This document shows, piece after piece, positions 55,356 to 64,000 of a stretch of DNA of 64,000 nt. Every line of letters starts with the position of its first letter. Within the stretch, counting starts at the first letter, position 1. The position numbers and the translations under genes are program-made. This stretch comes from an uncultured Christensenella sp. (GTDB taxonomy: Bacteria; Bacillota; Clostridia; Christensenellales; UBA3700), in contig CASDWJ010000005.1 in assembly GCA_949284695.1 (NCBI GenBank), positions 73,463 through 137,462 of the forward strand. The letters run 5' to 3'. A model generated the notes under the pieces. The model saw only the letters and a program-made list of their open reading frames with translations, was not told where the DNA came from and ran no database searches.

Positions 55356-55384
55356 TTGTTCGTATTATCAGTGTTTGGTATAAT
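55356..55384 (+). promoter_or_regulatory. recG promoter (leaderless start), with 12-base motif copy 4
   Basis: TTGTTC (55356-55361), 17-base spacer, TATAAT (55379-55384), then 6 bases to ATG 55391. The motif TGTTCGTATTAT (55357-55368) spans the -35 and the first spacer bases. No ribosome site is present. Confidence 0.8.
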
Positions 55385-55390
55385 GTCGGT

Positions 55391-57376
55391 ATGGATCTGA
55401 TAAAGCTGAAAGGAGTGGGCGCAAAGACCCTCGAAAAACTTGCCGCGCTCGGAATAAACGACGAAAGGACTCTGCTCGATTTTCTTCCCAAGAGTTACTG
55501 GGATATGACGAAAGAGGGCGATCTGTCTGCCGCAGAGCACGGCGATTATATTCTGTTGAAAGGAGAGCTGACGCGTCTTACAAAAGTTGCGAGAGTGCGC
55601 GCGGGGCTCAACTTCTTCAGGGGCGATCTTTGCGTCGGAGAGCGTACGGTCAGGCTCGTGTGGTTCAACGCGCCGTATCTGAGAGGCAATCTCGAAGAAG
55701 GCGCGAGATATACCGTCTGGGGCAAGATCTCTAAGAGGGACGGCAGGACGGAGCTTGTAAACCCCGGTTTTGAACCTGAGGGAGGAGACCGTCTCGACGG
55801 AGTCGTGCCCGTTTACGCGACCCGAGGTCTCGTGCCGCAGGCGGTGATGAGAAAGATAACCGCTGACGCCGTGGAAAGGTGCACCGTAGAGCCGCTTCTC
55901 GAGAGCGACGAACTTATGCCGCTCGCAGACGCGTACAGATATGCCCACGTGCCTGTTGACGTCAGAACGGCATATATCGCTCGCAGAAGGCTTGCGCTCG
56001 AGGAGCTGACGGCAAGGCTGTGCGCGTACCGTCTCGCCAAGTCGGGTGAACGCGCAAAGACGAGGGTTTATAAAGGCGATTTTCACTATATGGACGATCT
56101 GGTCGCATCTTTGCCGTTTGCTTTGACTGAGTCGCAGAAAAAGGCGGTCGTAGAAATTATGGACGATCTGAAAAGCGACAAGAAGATGAACAGGATGCTT
56201 CTCGGTGACGTCGGGTGCGGCAAGACGGTCGTTGCGCTGATAACAATGGCGTACGCCGCGCGCTCCGGTTATCAGTCGGCTTTGATGGCGCCGACAGAAA
56301 TTCTCGCAAGACAACATTATGAAAACGCTGTAAAATTTCTCGCGCCTTTCGGTATAAGGTGCGCCTATCTTGCGGGCAGTCTCACTCAGTCTGAAAAGAA
56401 GGGTATATATAATGATATAAGGCAGGGGCTCGTCGACATCGTCGTCGGCACTCACGCCGTGATCAGCGATAAGGTGGAATTTTTCAACCTCGGCTATATC
56501 GTCATAGACGAATTGCACAAGTTCGGCGTAAGACAAAAGAGCATGCTTGAAAACAAGGCGAGTTCCGTCGATGTGGCTATAATGAGCGCGACTCCGATAC
56601 CGAGGGTGCTTGCTCTCGGGGAATACGGCGACGTTGACGTCAGTGCGATCGAGAGCAGAAAGACCATTGAGGAGTATCCATCAACCTTCGTCGTGCCTGC
56701 GCATAAAGAAAAGGCGATGTTTTCGTTCGTCAGGGAACATTGTCTCAAAGGAGAGCAGGCTTACATTGTGTGTCCGCTCGTGGAGGACAGCGAAGGACTT
56801 GAAGTGAGCTCGGCAAAGTCCGTATACGAACAGCTGAGGAAGGGCGAGTTCAAAGATCTGTCGGTCGGGCTTGTGTACGGCGGCATGAAGGACGAGGCGA
56901 AAGAAAAGGTGATGCGCGCGTTTTACGACGGCGAATACAGCGTGCTTGTCGCGACGAGTGTGGTCGAGGTCGGTATAGACAGCAAGGACGCTACCGTGAT
57001 ATGCGTTATGAATGCCGACAGGTTCGGGCTTGCGTCGCTTCATCAGCTGAGGGGCAGAGTCGGGCGCAGGAGCGGTCAGACCTCTTATTGCTTTCTGCAT
57101 ACGTTGAAAGACGGCGAGTGCGAGAGGCTGAAGATCCTCTGTGACAACGGCGACGGCTTTGCCATTGCAGAGGAGGACGCAAGGCTGAGAGGGTACGGGG
57201 ATTTCCTCGGCTTCAGGCAGAGCGGCGGCGCGGGCGGCGTATTTGTCGATAAGAAACTTTTAGAGAGGAGCAGACGCTGTCTCGAGCTGCTTATGAGACC
57301 TGAAAATAAGGACAAACTCGAGAATCCGAGAATAAAAGACTTCTTAAATAAGGCAAAAAATATATCAATGACCTGA
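55391..57376 (+). CDS. recG: ATP-dependent DNA helicase RecG
   Basis: The 661-residue helicase remodels stalled forks and branched DNA. The N-terminal wedge (LKGVGAKTLEKLAALGI, then FLPKSYWD) is followed by the helicase core. That core has Walker A G-D-V-G-C-G-K-T, MAPTEILARQHY, D-E-L-H in motif II, SATPIPR (III), and VATSVVEVGID with HQLRGRVGRR (V, VI). The protein is complete, slightly shorter than usual. It begins where the transcript is predicted to begin. Confidence 0.97.
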   Translation: MDLIKLKGVGAKTLEKLAALGINDERTLLDFLPKSYWDMTKEGDLSAAEHGDYILLKGELTRLTKVARVRAGLNFFRGDLCVGERTVRLVWFNAPYLRGNLEEGARYTVWGKISKRDGRTELVNPGFEPEGGDRLDGVVPVYATRGLVPQAVMRKITADAVERCTVEPLLESDELMPLADAYRYAHVPVDVRTAYIARRRLALEELTARLCAYRLAKSGERAKTRVYKGDFHYMDDLVASLPFALTESQKKAVVEIMDDLKSDKKMNRMLLGDVGCGKTVVALITMAYAARSGYQSALMAPTEILARQHYENAVKFLAPFGIRCAYLAGSLTQSEKKGIYNDIRQGLVDIVVGTHAVISDKVEFFNLGYIVIDELHKFGVRQKSMLENKASSVDVAIMSATPIPRVLALGEYGDVDVSAIESRKTIEEYPSTFVVPAHKEKAMFSFVREHCLKGEQAYIVCPLVEDSEGLEVSSAKSVYEQLRKGEFKDLSVGLVYGGMKDEAKEKVMRAFYDGEYSVLVATSVVEVGIDSKDATVICVMNADRFGLASLHQLRGRVGRRSGQTSYCFLHTLKDGECERLKILCDNGDGFAIAEEDARLRGYGDFLGFRQSGGAGGVFVDKKLLERSRRCLELLMRPENKDKLENPRIKDFLNKAKNISMT

Positions 57377-57421
57377 TATACGGGTGGCAAATTGTTCTAA
57401 AATAATTCAAAATTTAGAAAT

Positions 57422-57466
57422 AAATAAGCAAAAAAGCCTTTATTTATCGGCTTTTTGCTTATTTTT
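57422..57466 (+). terminator. Rho-independent terminator of recG
   Basis: A long stem of about 16 bp with one bulged A (57422-57438 with 57449-57464), 10-base loop, ending in T. It is nearly symmetric and may act on both strands. Confidence 0.9.
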
Positions 57467-57532
57467 GCGCGTATTTGTAGACTGTTTTGCGATTTTATTA
57501 TATAATTAAATAAATTCGTGAAAAGGTGAAAT

Positions 57533-58717
57533 ATGACTAAAAAATTCAGACAGCCGCAAGGCGTCAGCGACGTTCTTACCCGTCAATGTTATGCAAAGAA
57601 CGTTATAGAAAGCAGATTGTCAGACTGCTTTGCACGTTACGGTTACAATAAGATCGACACGCCTGTGCTCGAGTACGGCGACCTTTATTCTGCAGGTGCG
57701 GGAAAGGTGAATATGAACAAGCTGTTCAAGCTCAGCGATTACGACGGTAGTTTGCTCGTGCTTCGTCCCGATATGACTACGCCCATTTCGCGCATTGTCT
57801 CCACCAAGATACCCGAGGGTAAATACAAGTTCTGTTACTCGGGCAAGACCTTCCGTTTTTCTCAGGGCGTCGGCATGAGAGAGTTTACTCAGTCGGGCGT
57901 AGAGCTGATGGGGGCGAAGGGCGTGTGTTACGATGCCGAGATAATTTCGCTCGCGATAGAGAGTCTGCTCGAAGCCGGGCTTGACGATTTCATTATCGAT
58001 ATCGGTCACGTCGGCTTTTTTAAAGGAATACTCGCTTCGTTGTCTCTTACCGACGACGAAAGAGACGAACTTGCCGACCTCGTCGAAAGCAAGAATACCA
58101 TCGGAGAACAGATCTTTGCCAAAAAGACCGGACTTACTTCCGACGAGTTGGAGCGCATTTCCAATCTTCCCATGTTGTTCGGTGGCGACGAGATCTTTGC
58201 AAAAGCGAGAAAATACTGCGTCAACGACGAGATGAAAGACGCGGTCGATACGCTCGAAAAGCTGGACGCGATACTCAAAGATCTCGGCTACGACAAATAC
58301 GTCAGCTACGATCTGTCGCTTGTCGGCGAGATGTCTTATTACAGCGGCATAGTGTTCAAGGGCATGTGCGAGCAGGTCGGCTCGTCCATACTGTCGGGAG
58401 GAAGATACGATCATCTTTGTGACAGCTTCGACAGAGATATCCCGTGCGTCGGCTTTGCCGTCGGCACCGACAGGCTCCTCAACGCTCTGTCTCAGACGGG
58501 CAAGCTCCCCGTCAGAGGAAGCAGAGACGTTGCGGTCGGGTATGCAGAAGGCGATACCGCCGGGGCGCTCGCTTTCGTCAGAGAGCTGGTCGGACAGGGG
58601 AAGTACGTCGTCAATCTCGGCGTATGCAAAGAGAGCGATGTCAGCGAATATGCGAGAGAAAACAGCACAAAACAGGCATATTACATTGCGGACGGTGTGT
58701 CCCGCAGACTTGTATAG
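57533..58717 (+). CDS. hisZ: ATP phosphoribosyltransferase regulatory subunit HisZ
   Basis: The 394-residue HisRS-like protein lacks catalytic use in tRNA charging and instead pairs with short HisG. Motif 2-like LLVLRPDMTTPISRIV and the fold of class II synthetases are visible, with QPQGVSDVLTRQ at the start and a DLSLVGEMSYYSGIVFKG segment near residue 263. HisZ rather than HisS fits because a short-form hisG follows 13 bases downstream. AAAGGTG lies 6-12 bases before the ATG. First gene of the his operon. Confidence 0.9.
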   Translation: MTKKFRQPQGVSDVLTRQCYAKNVIESRLSDCFARYGYNKIDTPVLEYGDLYSAGAGKVNMNKLFKLSDYDGSLLVLRPDMTTPISRIVSTKIPEGKYKFCYSGKTFRFSQGVGMREFTQSGVELMGAKGVCYDAEIISLAIESLLEAGLDDFIIDIGHVGFFKGILASLSLTDDERDELADLVESKNTIGEQIFAKKTGLTSDELERISNLPMLFGGDEIFAKARKYCVNDEMKDAVDTLEKLDAILKDLGYDKYVSYDLSLVGEMSYYSGIVFKGMCEQVGSSILSGGRYDHLCDSFDRDIPCVGFAVGTDRLLNALSQTGKLPVRGSRDVAVGYAEGDTAGALAFVRELVGQGKYVVNLGVCKESDVSEYARENSTKQAYYIADGVSRRLV

Positions 58718-58730
58718 AGGAAACAAAAGT

Positions 58731-59366
58731 ATGGATAAAATGGTTACATTTGCGCTTGCAAAGGGCAGGCTCGCAGAAAAGTCGGCAGAGCTTTTGCAAA
58801 AATGCGGCATTGACTGCGCCAATATTCTCGAGCCTACGAGGAAGCTCGTGCTCAGCGACAGAAGCGGCAAATACAAATTCATATTCGTCAAGCCGAGCGA
58901 CGTGCCCGTTTATGTTGAGCGCGGCGTTGCAGACGTCGGAGTTGTCGGCAAGGACACGTTGATGGAGGACGGCGCGGACGTATACGAGCTTGCCGATCTC
59001 GGTTTTGCGAAATGCAGGCTCGCGGTCGCAGGTTATCCCGGCTTCGACCTGACGGACAAGACGGGACTCAGGGTGGCGACCAAGTACGGCAATATCGCCC
59101 GCAGATACTTCGAGGGCAAAGGGCAGAACGTCGAGATCATCACTCTGCACGGCTCGATAGAACTCGGACCCATAGTCGGGCTTTCGGACGTCATTCTCGA
59201 CATCGTCGAGAGCGGCAAGACTCTCAAGGAGAACGGGCTTTGCGTGCTCGAGGAGATATGCGACGTGTCCGCAAGGCTCATCGTCAACAAAGTCAGTCTC
59301 AAGACCAAGGCTCAGGACATCAAGCCTCTCGTAGAGAAAATAGTCGAGGCTCTCGGTCAGCTCTGA
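58731..59366 (+). CDS. hisG: ATP phosphoribosyltransferase, short form HisG
   Basis: The 211-residue enzyme catalyses the first step of histidine synthesis. It has FALAKGRLAEKSAELL, the DVPVYVERGVADVGVVGKD segment and the PRPP loop DVILDIVESGKTLKENGL. The C-terminal feedback domain of long HisG is missing, which matches HisZ dependence. ATG 58731 has AGAGG 11-15 bases upstream. The longer frame from 58419 overlaps hisZ and is rejected. Confidence 0.95.
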   Translation: MDKMVTFALAKGRLAEKSAELLQKCGIDCANILEPTRKLVLSDRSGKYKFIFVKPSDVPVYVERGVADVGVVGKDTLMEDGADVYELADLGFAKCRLAVAGYPGFDLTDKTGLRVATKYGNIARRYFEGKGQNVEIITLHGSIELGPIVGLSDVILDIVESGKTLKENGLCVLEEICDVSARLIVNKVSLKTKAQDIKPLVEKIVEALGQL

Positions 59367-59399
59367 GATATAAAATCGAGAAAAATACGGAGAGATAAT

Positions 59400-60683
59400 A
59401 TGATACCGATAATAAAATACGGCTCTGACGAGATCGCAAGGGTTTACGGCCGTACTCAGCTGGGCAACGGCGAGTACGTCGGTGCGGTCGCGGAGATCAT
59501 AGCAAAAGTGCGCGCGGAAGGCGACAAAGCGCTTTTCGCTTATGCCGAAAAGTTCGATAAGACGCACGTAGACGCAGACAATCTGCTCGTTACCGAACGG
59601 GAGATAGACGAGGCGTATGCCGCCGTCGACGAAAAGCTCGTGCTTGCGATGCGCAAGGCGAAAGAGAACGTGCTCGCTTACCATACCCGCCAGAGGGATA
59701 AATACGCCAACGAATTTTTCGCCGCCGGCGCGAACGGAAAGAGCACTCTCGGCTGGATATACAGACCGCTTTCGAGGGTAGGGCTTTACGTACCGGGCGG
59801 CAAGGCGAGTTATCCTTCGACCGTGCTGATGACCGCGCTTCCCGCAGTCGCCGCGGGAGTGGGCGAGATAGTCGTCGCGACTCCCAATATCAAGAATCCG
59901 CTCATCCTCGTCGCTTGCCGCGAATGCGGAGTGAAGAAGATTTACAAGATCGGCGGAGCGCAGGCGATAGCGGCTCTCGCTTACGGCACCGAGAGTGTCG
60001 AAAGAGTGGATCTTATCGCAGGACCCGGCAACGTGTTCGTCACGCTGGCGAAAAAGCAGGTGTTCGGAGACGTAGCGGTGGACATGATCGCGGGACCCAG
60101 TGAGATACTCGTGATCGCGGACGACGGCGCGGACGCGGAACTCGTTGCGGCGGACATGCTTTCGCAGGCGGAACACGACGAACTCGCGGCATCTATACTC
60201 GTCACGACGAGCGAAAAACTTGCGCGCGAGGTGCAGAAGCAGATCGCGGAGCAGACCGAGCTTCTTCCGCGCAAGGAAATAATAGGCAAGTCGCTCGCCA
60301 ACAACGGCGCGATAGTGCTCTGCGACAATATCGACGAGGCGATCGAAGTGGCTGACAAAGTAGCTCCCGAGCACCTCGAAGTATGCACAAAGGACGCGCA
60401 CGACGTCGCTCTGAGATTGAAAAACGCAGGCGCGATATTCGTCGGAGGCTTCAGTCCGGAGCCGCTCGGCGACTATTTCGCGGGACCGTCGCACGTTTTG
60501 CCGACGAGCGGAAGCGCGAGGTTCAGCAGCGTGCTCAGCGTGGATACTTTTATGAAAAAGACAAGCTATATAGCTTACGACGAGTCTGACTTGCTTGCAG
60601 GCGCGGACGACATAATTTCGATAGCGGAAAGCGAAGGATTCGACGCTCACGCAAATACGATCAAAAGGAGAAAAAGGAAATGA
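59400..60683 (+). CDS. hisD: Histidinol dehydrogenase
   Basis: The 427-residue zinc enzyme oxidises histidinol to histidine. It has GLYVPGGKASYPSTVLM, DMIAGPSEILVIAD and LSQAEHDELAASIL with zinc ligands Gln and His. FVGGFSPEPLGDYFAGPSHVLPT, with another zinc His, lies near the end. It follows hisG by 33 bases with GGAGAG upstream, and overlaps hisB. Confidence 0.97.
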   Translation: MIPIIKYGSDEIARVYGRTQLGNGEYVGAVAEIIAKVRAEGDKALFAYAEKFDKTHVDADNLLVTEREIDEAYAAVDEKLVLAMRKAKENVLAYHTRQRDKYANEFFAAGANGKSTLGWIYRPLSRVGLYVPGGKASYPSTVLMTALPAVAAGVGEIVVATPNIKNPLILVACRECGVKKIYKIGGAQAIAALAYGTESVERVDLIAGPGNVFVTLAKKQVFGDVAVDMIAGPSEILVIADDGADAELVAADMLSQAEHDELAASILVTTSEKLAREVQKQIAEQTELLPRKEIIGKSLANNGAIVLCDNIDEAIEVADKVAPEHLEVCTKDAHDVALRLKNAGAIFVGGFSPEPLGDYFAGPSHVLPTSGSARFSSVLSVDTFMKKTSYIAYDESDLLAGADDIISIAESEGFDAHANTIKRRKRK

Positions 60684-61339
60684 CGGGGAAAGCAACCGCC
60701 GCGGGGAAGACATCCGCGGCAACGAATACGGGCGCAGCGGCAAGCGCGCCTTCGGGAAGAACGGCGAGCATATTCAGAGAAACGTCGGAGACCAAAGTCA
60801 GCGTGGAAATAAATCTCGACGGCACTGGAAAGGCAGAAATATCGACGGGCATCGGCTTTTTCGATCACATGCTCAATCTTTTTGCCTGCCATTCCGGCTT
60901 CGATCTGAAGATAAAGTGCGCGGGTGACACCTACGTCGACGGGCATCACAGCGTAGAGGACGTCGGCATAGTGCTCGGCAAGGCGATCGACGCGGCGCTC
61001 GGCAACAAGGTGGGCATTGCGCGTTATGCAGACAAAGTGATCCCTATGGACGAGTCGCTTGCAGAAGTCGCGGTCGACATAAGCGGCAGGGCGTTCACCG
61101 TGTTCAATGCAGATCTTTCGGGCAAAGGCGAGCATTTCGATTATGAACTCGTGGAAGAATTTTTCCGCGCGCTCGCCAATGCGGCATGCATAACGCTGCA
61201 TATCAATCTGAGATACGGCAAGAACGATCATCACAAAGCCGAGAGCATTTTCAAGGCGTTCGCTCACGCGATGAAAGACGCGGTCGCGATCGTGAACGAC
61301 CGTATACCTTCTTCCAAAGGCACGCTGGGGACGCCCTGA
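60680..61339 (+). CDS. hisB: Imidazoleglycerol-phosphate dehydratase
   Basis: The 219-residue manganese enzyme has the metal motifs GFFDHMLNLFACH and D-x-H-H-S-V-E-D in the first half, and KNDHHKAESIFKAFAHA in the second. The first 28 residues are an extra Ala/Thr/Gly/Ser-rich stretch that other HisB proteins lack. The ATG at 60680 has AAAAGGAGAAAAAGG before it and overlaps the hisD stop, so the extension is probably translated. Family homology begins at about residue 29 (RTASIFRET). Confidence 0.95.
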   Translation: MTGKATAAGKTSAATNTGAAASAPSGRTASIFRETSETKVSVEINLDGTGKAEISTGIGFFDHMLNLFACHSGFDLKIKCAGDTYVDGHHSVEDVGIVLGKAIDAALGNKVGIARYADKVIPMDESLAEVAVDISGRAFTVFNADLSGKGEHFDYELVEEFFRALANAACITLHINLRYGKNDHHKAESIFKAFAHAMKDAVAIVNDRIPSSKGTLGTP

Positions 61340-61340
61340 C

Positions 61341-61943
61341 ATGATAGCAATAATCGATTACGGAATGGGCAATCTGCGCAGCGTGCAGAAAGCCTTTGAA
61401 TTTCTCGGTTTCGACGCGGCGGTCACCGATCAGGCAAAGACGCTCGCCGAGGCTTCGCATATAGTTCTGCCGGGCGTCGGAGCGTTCCGCGACGCGATCA
61501 ACGCGCTCAGAGAAAAGGGACTTGACGAGACGATAAAGCGCGAGGTGAAAAAGGGCAAACCCTTCCTTGGGATATGTCTCGGCATGCAGATGCTTTTCGA
61601 CAGAAGTCTCGAGGACGGAGAGTACCAAGGCTTGGGGCTTATCGGCGGCGAAGTCGTCAGATTCGAGACAAATCTCAAAATACCGCATATAGGCTGGAAC
61701 ACGGTTTTCTACAACAAAAAAACCGCGCTTTTCGACGGCGTAGACGACAACAATTTCTATTTCGTCCACAGCTACCATGCGGCGAAAGTCGCAAAAGAGG
61801 ACGTGGAGACGACCTGCGTGTACGGCTACGAGTTCGTGTCGAGCGTGAACAGAGACAACGTCTGGGGAGTGCAGTTCCACCCCGAAAAGAGCGGAGACAC
61901 GGGTCTCAGATTGCTCAGGAACTTCGGAGGCATAAAGCAATGA
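61341..61943 (+). CDS. hisH: Imidazole glycerol phosphate synthase, glutaminase subunit HisH
   Basis: The 200-residue class I glutaminase opens IIDYGMGNLRSV. It has the nucleophile elbow G-I-C-L-G-M-Q (Cys near residue 80) and catalytic His-Glu in GVQFHPEKS. It supplies ammonia to HisF. It starts 1 base after hisB and overlaps hisA (ATGA). Confidence 0.97.
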   Translation: MIAIIDYGMGNLRSVQKAFEFLGFDAAVTDQAKTLAEASHIVLPGVGAFRDAINALREKGLDETIKREVKKGKPFLGICLGMQMLFDRSLEDGEYQGLGLIGGEVVRFETNLKIPHIGWNTVFYNKKTALFDGVDDNNFYFVHSYHAAKVAKEDVETTCVYGYEFVSSVNRDNVWGVQFHPEKSGDTGLRLLRNFGGIKQ

Positions 61944-62662
61944 TACTTTTTCCCGCAGTGGATATACTCGACAACCGCGCGGTGCGACTGCTTTACGGCG
62001 AGCGCGACAAGGTCACCGATTACGGCGATCCCGCGGAGCTTGCCGCAAAATGGTCGGCAGAGGGCGCGAAGTATCTGCACGTAGTCGATCTCAACGGCGC
62101 GTTCGACGATTCTGCCGTCAACAGAGAGACTCTCAAAAGGCTGATAAAAGAGGTGAAGATCCCCGTTCAGCTCGGCGGCGGCATCAAGACTCTCGACAAG
62201 ATAAAGTTCTATCTCGAAGAAGTGGGAGTGACCCGCGTCATCATCGGTACCGCGTGCGTTACCGCTCCCGACGTAGTCGACAAGGCGTGCGCGCTCTACG
62301 GCAATAAAATAGTCGCGGGCATAGACTGCAAAGACGGCTTCGTCGCGATAAAAGGCTGGGTCGAAAAGAGCAGTCTGACCGCAGAAAAGGTCGCGCTCGA
62401 TATGAAAGAACGCGGCTCGAATACCGTCGTCTATACCGATATCAGCAGAGACGGCGCGCTGACGGGCGTCAACGTCGAGGCGACTTCATTGCTCGCGGAA
62501 AAGACGAGAATGAACGTGATAGCGAGCGGCGGTATGAGTTCGCTCGACGACGTGAAAAAACTCATGCAGAAGAAAAACGTATACGGCGCCATACTCGGCA
62601 GAGCGATCTACAACGGCAATATAGACCTTTTAGAGGCGCTCGAGCTGGCGAAAAGAGGTTGA
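61940..62662 (+). CDS. hisA: ProFAR isomerase HisA
   Basis: The 240-residue TIM barrel starts [17 protein letters not shown] with the catalytic Asp at position 8. [18 protein letters not shown], the second catalytic Asp in [14 protein letters not shown], and [12 protein letters not shown] give the two phosphate-binding half-barrels. It overlaps hisH by 4 bases and precedes hisF by 1 base. Confidence 0.97.
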   Translation: MILFPAVDILDNRAVRLLYGERDKVTDYGDPAELAAKWSAEGAKYLHVVDLNGAFDDSAVNRETLKRLIKEVKIPVQLGGGIKTLDKIKFYLEEVGVTRVIIGTACVTAPDVVDKACALYGNKIVAGIDCKDGFVAIKGWVEKSSLTAEKVALDMKERGSNTVVYTDISRDGALTGVNVEATSLLAEKTRMNVIASGGMSSLDDVKKLMQKKNVYGAILGRAIYNGNIDLLEALELAKRG

Positions 62663-62663
62663 T

Positions 62664-63422
62664 ATGCTTGCAAAGAGGATAATACCTTGTCTCGATATAA
62701 ACAAAGGCCGCGTCGTCAAAGGCGTGAATTTCGTCAACCTCGTTGACGCGGGCGATCCCGTAGAGGTCGCAAAGACCTACAACGCTATGCGCGCTGACGA
62801 AATAGTCTTTCTCGACATCACCGCTTCTCACGAGGGGCGCTCGACGATGTACGACGTGATCTCCAAGGCGGCGGAGCAGGTTTTCATACCGCTCACGGTG
62901 GGCGGCGGCATATCGAACGTGGAGCACTTCCGCAACCTGCTCAATCTCGGCGCGGACAAGATAAGCGTCAATTCTGCGGCGGTCAGGAATCCCGACCTTA
63001 TAACCGAAGCGGCGCTCAGATTCGGCAGACAATGCGTCGTCGTCGCGATAGACGCAAAGCGCAACGGCAAAGGGAGCTTTGACGTATATCTCAACGGCGG
63101 CAGGATAAATACGGGAAAAGACGCGATCGACTGGGCGGTCGAAGCCGAAAAACGCGGCGCGGGAGAGATACTTCTGACGAGTATGGACTGCGACGGCACC
63201 AAGGCGGGTTACGATGTGGAGCTGACGCGCAGGGTAGCAGAAGCGGTCGGCATACCCGTGATAGCGAGCGGCGGCGCGGGCAATATGCAGCATTTCAAGG
63301 ACGTGTTGACAGACGGCAAGGCGGACGCGGCGCTCGCGGCATCGCTGTTCCACTTCGGCGAAATGACGATCTCCGACCTCAAGCAGTATCTCGCATTGAG
63401 CGGCGTTGCCGTAAGAATGTAA
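62664..63422 (+). CDS. hisF: Imidazole glycerol phosphate synthase, cyclase subunit HisF
   Basis: The 252-residue TIM barrel starts [19 protein letters not shown] with the catalytic Asp at position 11. [36 protein letters not shown] (second Asp) and [13 protein letters not shown] follow. It forms the synthase with HisH. A 172-base gap without recognisable signal separates it from hisIE. Confidence 0.97.
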   Translation: MLAKRIIPCLDINKGRVVKGVNFVNLVDAGDPVEVAKTYNAMRADEIVFLDITASHEGRSTMYDVISKAAEQVFIPLTVGGGISNVEHFRNLLNLGADKISVNSAAVRNPDLITEAALRFGRQCVVVAIDAKRNGKGSFDVYLNGGRINTGKDAIDWAVEAEKRGAGEILLTSMDCDGTKAGYDVELTRRVAEAVGIPVIASGGAGNMQHFKDVLTDGKADAALAASLFHFGEMTISDLKQYLALSGVAVRM

Positions 63423-63594
63423 GCCGGTTGCGGCAGAGCGGCGAGGACAGCGCGATACGCTCAGACCGTACCGGTAAAGAGCAAAAGGTCGACGATTTCC
63501 CAACGCGAAAATTGTTGCAATATCCGCGTGCGCGCGGTAAAATCTATAAGGAATATAAACCGCCCGAGGGCAAAAGACGGGCAAAAGAGGAAAA

Positions 63595-64000
63595 ATGACG
63601 GAATTCAAGTTTGACGAAAAAGGTCTCGTCTGCGCGATCGCGCAGGACGCGATCAACGGCGAAGTGCTGATGCAGGCATATATGAACAAAGAGGCGATCG
63701 ACAAGACGCTCGAGACGGGTTACGCGCACTATTACAGCAGATCGCGCAAGTGCCTGTGGAAGAAGGGCGAGACTTCGGGACATACGCAGAAGGTCGTGCG
63801 CATGTATTACGACTGCGACGCCGACTGCGTGCTTATGCAGATCATTCAGGAGGGGGCGGCATGCCATACCGGCAACCGCAGTTGTTTTTACAGACAGCTC
63901 AAAGAGTTTGATTTCTGCCCCGACTACAAGATCGTTTTCGAGGACGCGGCTACGATAAAGGACCGCGCGGAAAATCCGGTGGAGGGCTCTTATACCAATT
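63595..64000 (+). CDS. hisI: Bifunctional phosphoribosyl-AMP cyclohydrolase/PR-ATP pyrophosphatase HisIE, start only
   Basis: 135 codons are visible before the window ends. The HisI part is complete: [33 protein letters not shown], the metal site C-D-x-D-x-D ([10 protein letters not shown]) and [11 protein letters not shown]. The last residues read N-P-V-E-G-S-Y-T-N, the typical start of a HisE domain, so the gene very probably continues as a HisIE fusion. GAGG lies 5-8 bases before the ATG. No hisC is seen in the operon up to here. Confidence 0.93.
   Translation, partial: MTEFKFDEKGLVCAIAQDAINGEVLMQAYMNKEAIDKTLETGYAHYYSRSRKCLWKKGETSGHTQKVVRMYYDCDADCVLMQIIQEGAACHTGNRSCFYRQLKEFDFCPDYKIVFEDAATIKDRAENPVEGSYTN

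Noticed and set aside
57480..57532. T-box or histidine-responsive leader before hisZ
   Set aside because: The space after the recG terminator is only about 66 bases and contains no T-box or His-rich leader peptide.

Overview
The window reads as chromosomal DNA of an anaerobic, probably spore-forming member of the Firmicutes (class Clostridia, likely an uncultured gut lineage). The basis is the CtsR/McsA/McsB/ClpC stress operon with a CtsR box, an HrcA/CIRCE dnaK operon, a Firmicutes-type rlmN-rsgA-rpe-spoVM-rpmB-yloU-yloV-recG neighbourhood, a SpoVM peptide, strong AGGAGG-type ribosome sites and moderately high G+C coding DNA. I saw no rRNA, tRNA, CRISPR array, transposase or phage genes.

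Layout. 1-618: end of a Y-family DNA polymerase. 703-2314: a BioY-BioB fusion behind a near-perfect BirA operator. 2517-3392: galU. 3542-6488: an accessory island holding two unknown genes, a CARF-domain protein (TM1812/Csx1-like, without effector domain), a divergent sigma-70-like protein directly behind it, and an AT-rich frameshifted gene. 6491-9351: a binding-protein-dependent iron/siderophore/cobalamin-type ABC importer. 9536-14285: ctsR-mcsA-mcsB-clpC. 14461-15258: ZIP metal transporter. 15414-22067: pstS, a fused pstCA, pstB, phoU and a PhoP/PhoR-type two-component pair in one tight operon. 22280-22816: long-form hibernation factor. 22943-26566: divergent GNAT acetyltransferase and a large lipoprotein. 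26834-34929: hrcA-grpE-dnaK-dnaJ, then prmA-rsmE-mtaB-HIT. 35211-38375: rpsU, an unknown small gene, pcrA. 38451-40394: ligA. 40579-50978: a long housekeeping run (yicC, gmk, rpoZ, coaBC, priA, def, fmt, rsmB, rlmN, rsgA, rpe). 50979-52130: gene-poor stretch with repeats. 52131-57376: spoVM, rpmB (minus strand), yloU, yloV/fakA-like, recG. 57533-64000: hisZ-G-D-B-H-A-F-IE, with the last gene cut by the window end.

Most interesting points: (1) the CARF plus sigma-like gene pair with two unknown companions, which looks like an undescribed nucleotide-signal-to-transcription module; (2) at least five genes whose consensus promoters end 6-7 bases before the ATG, implying leaderless mRNAs; (3) the BioY-BioB fusion, whose BioB half lacks one classical [2Fe-2S] ligand; (4) a 12-base motif (TGTTCGTATTAT) found four times, each time where it can form the -35/spacer part of a promoter; (5) the 27-residue SpoVM gene and the odd repeat-bearing gap before it.

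All identifications come from reading motifs and context by eye; no database search was run.
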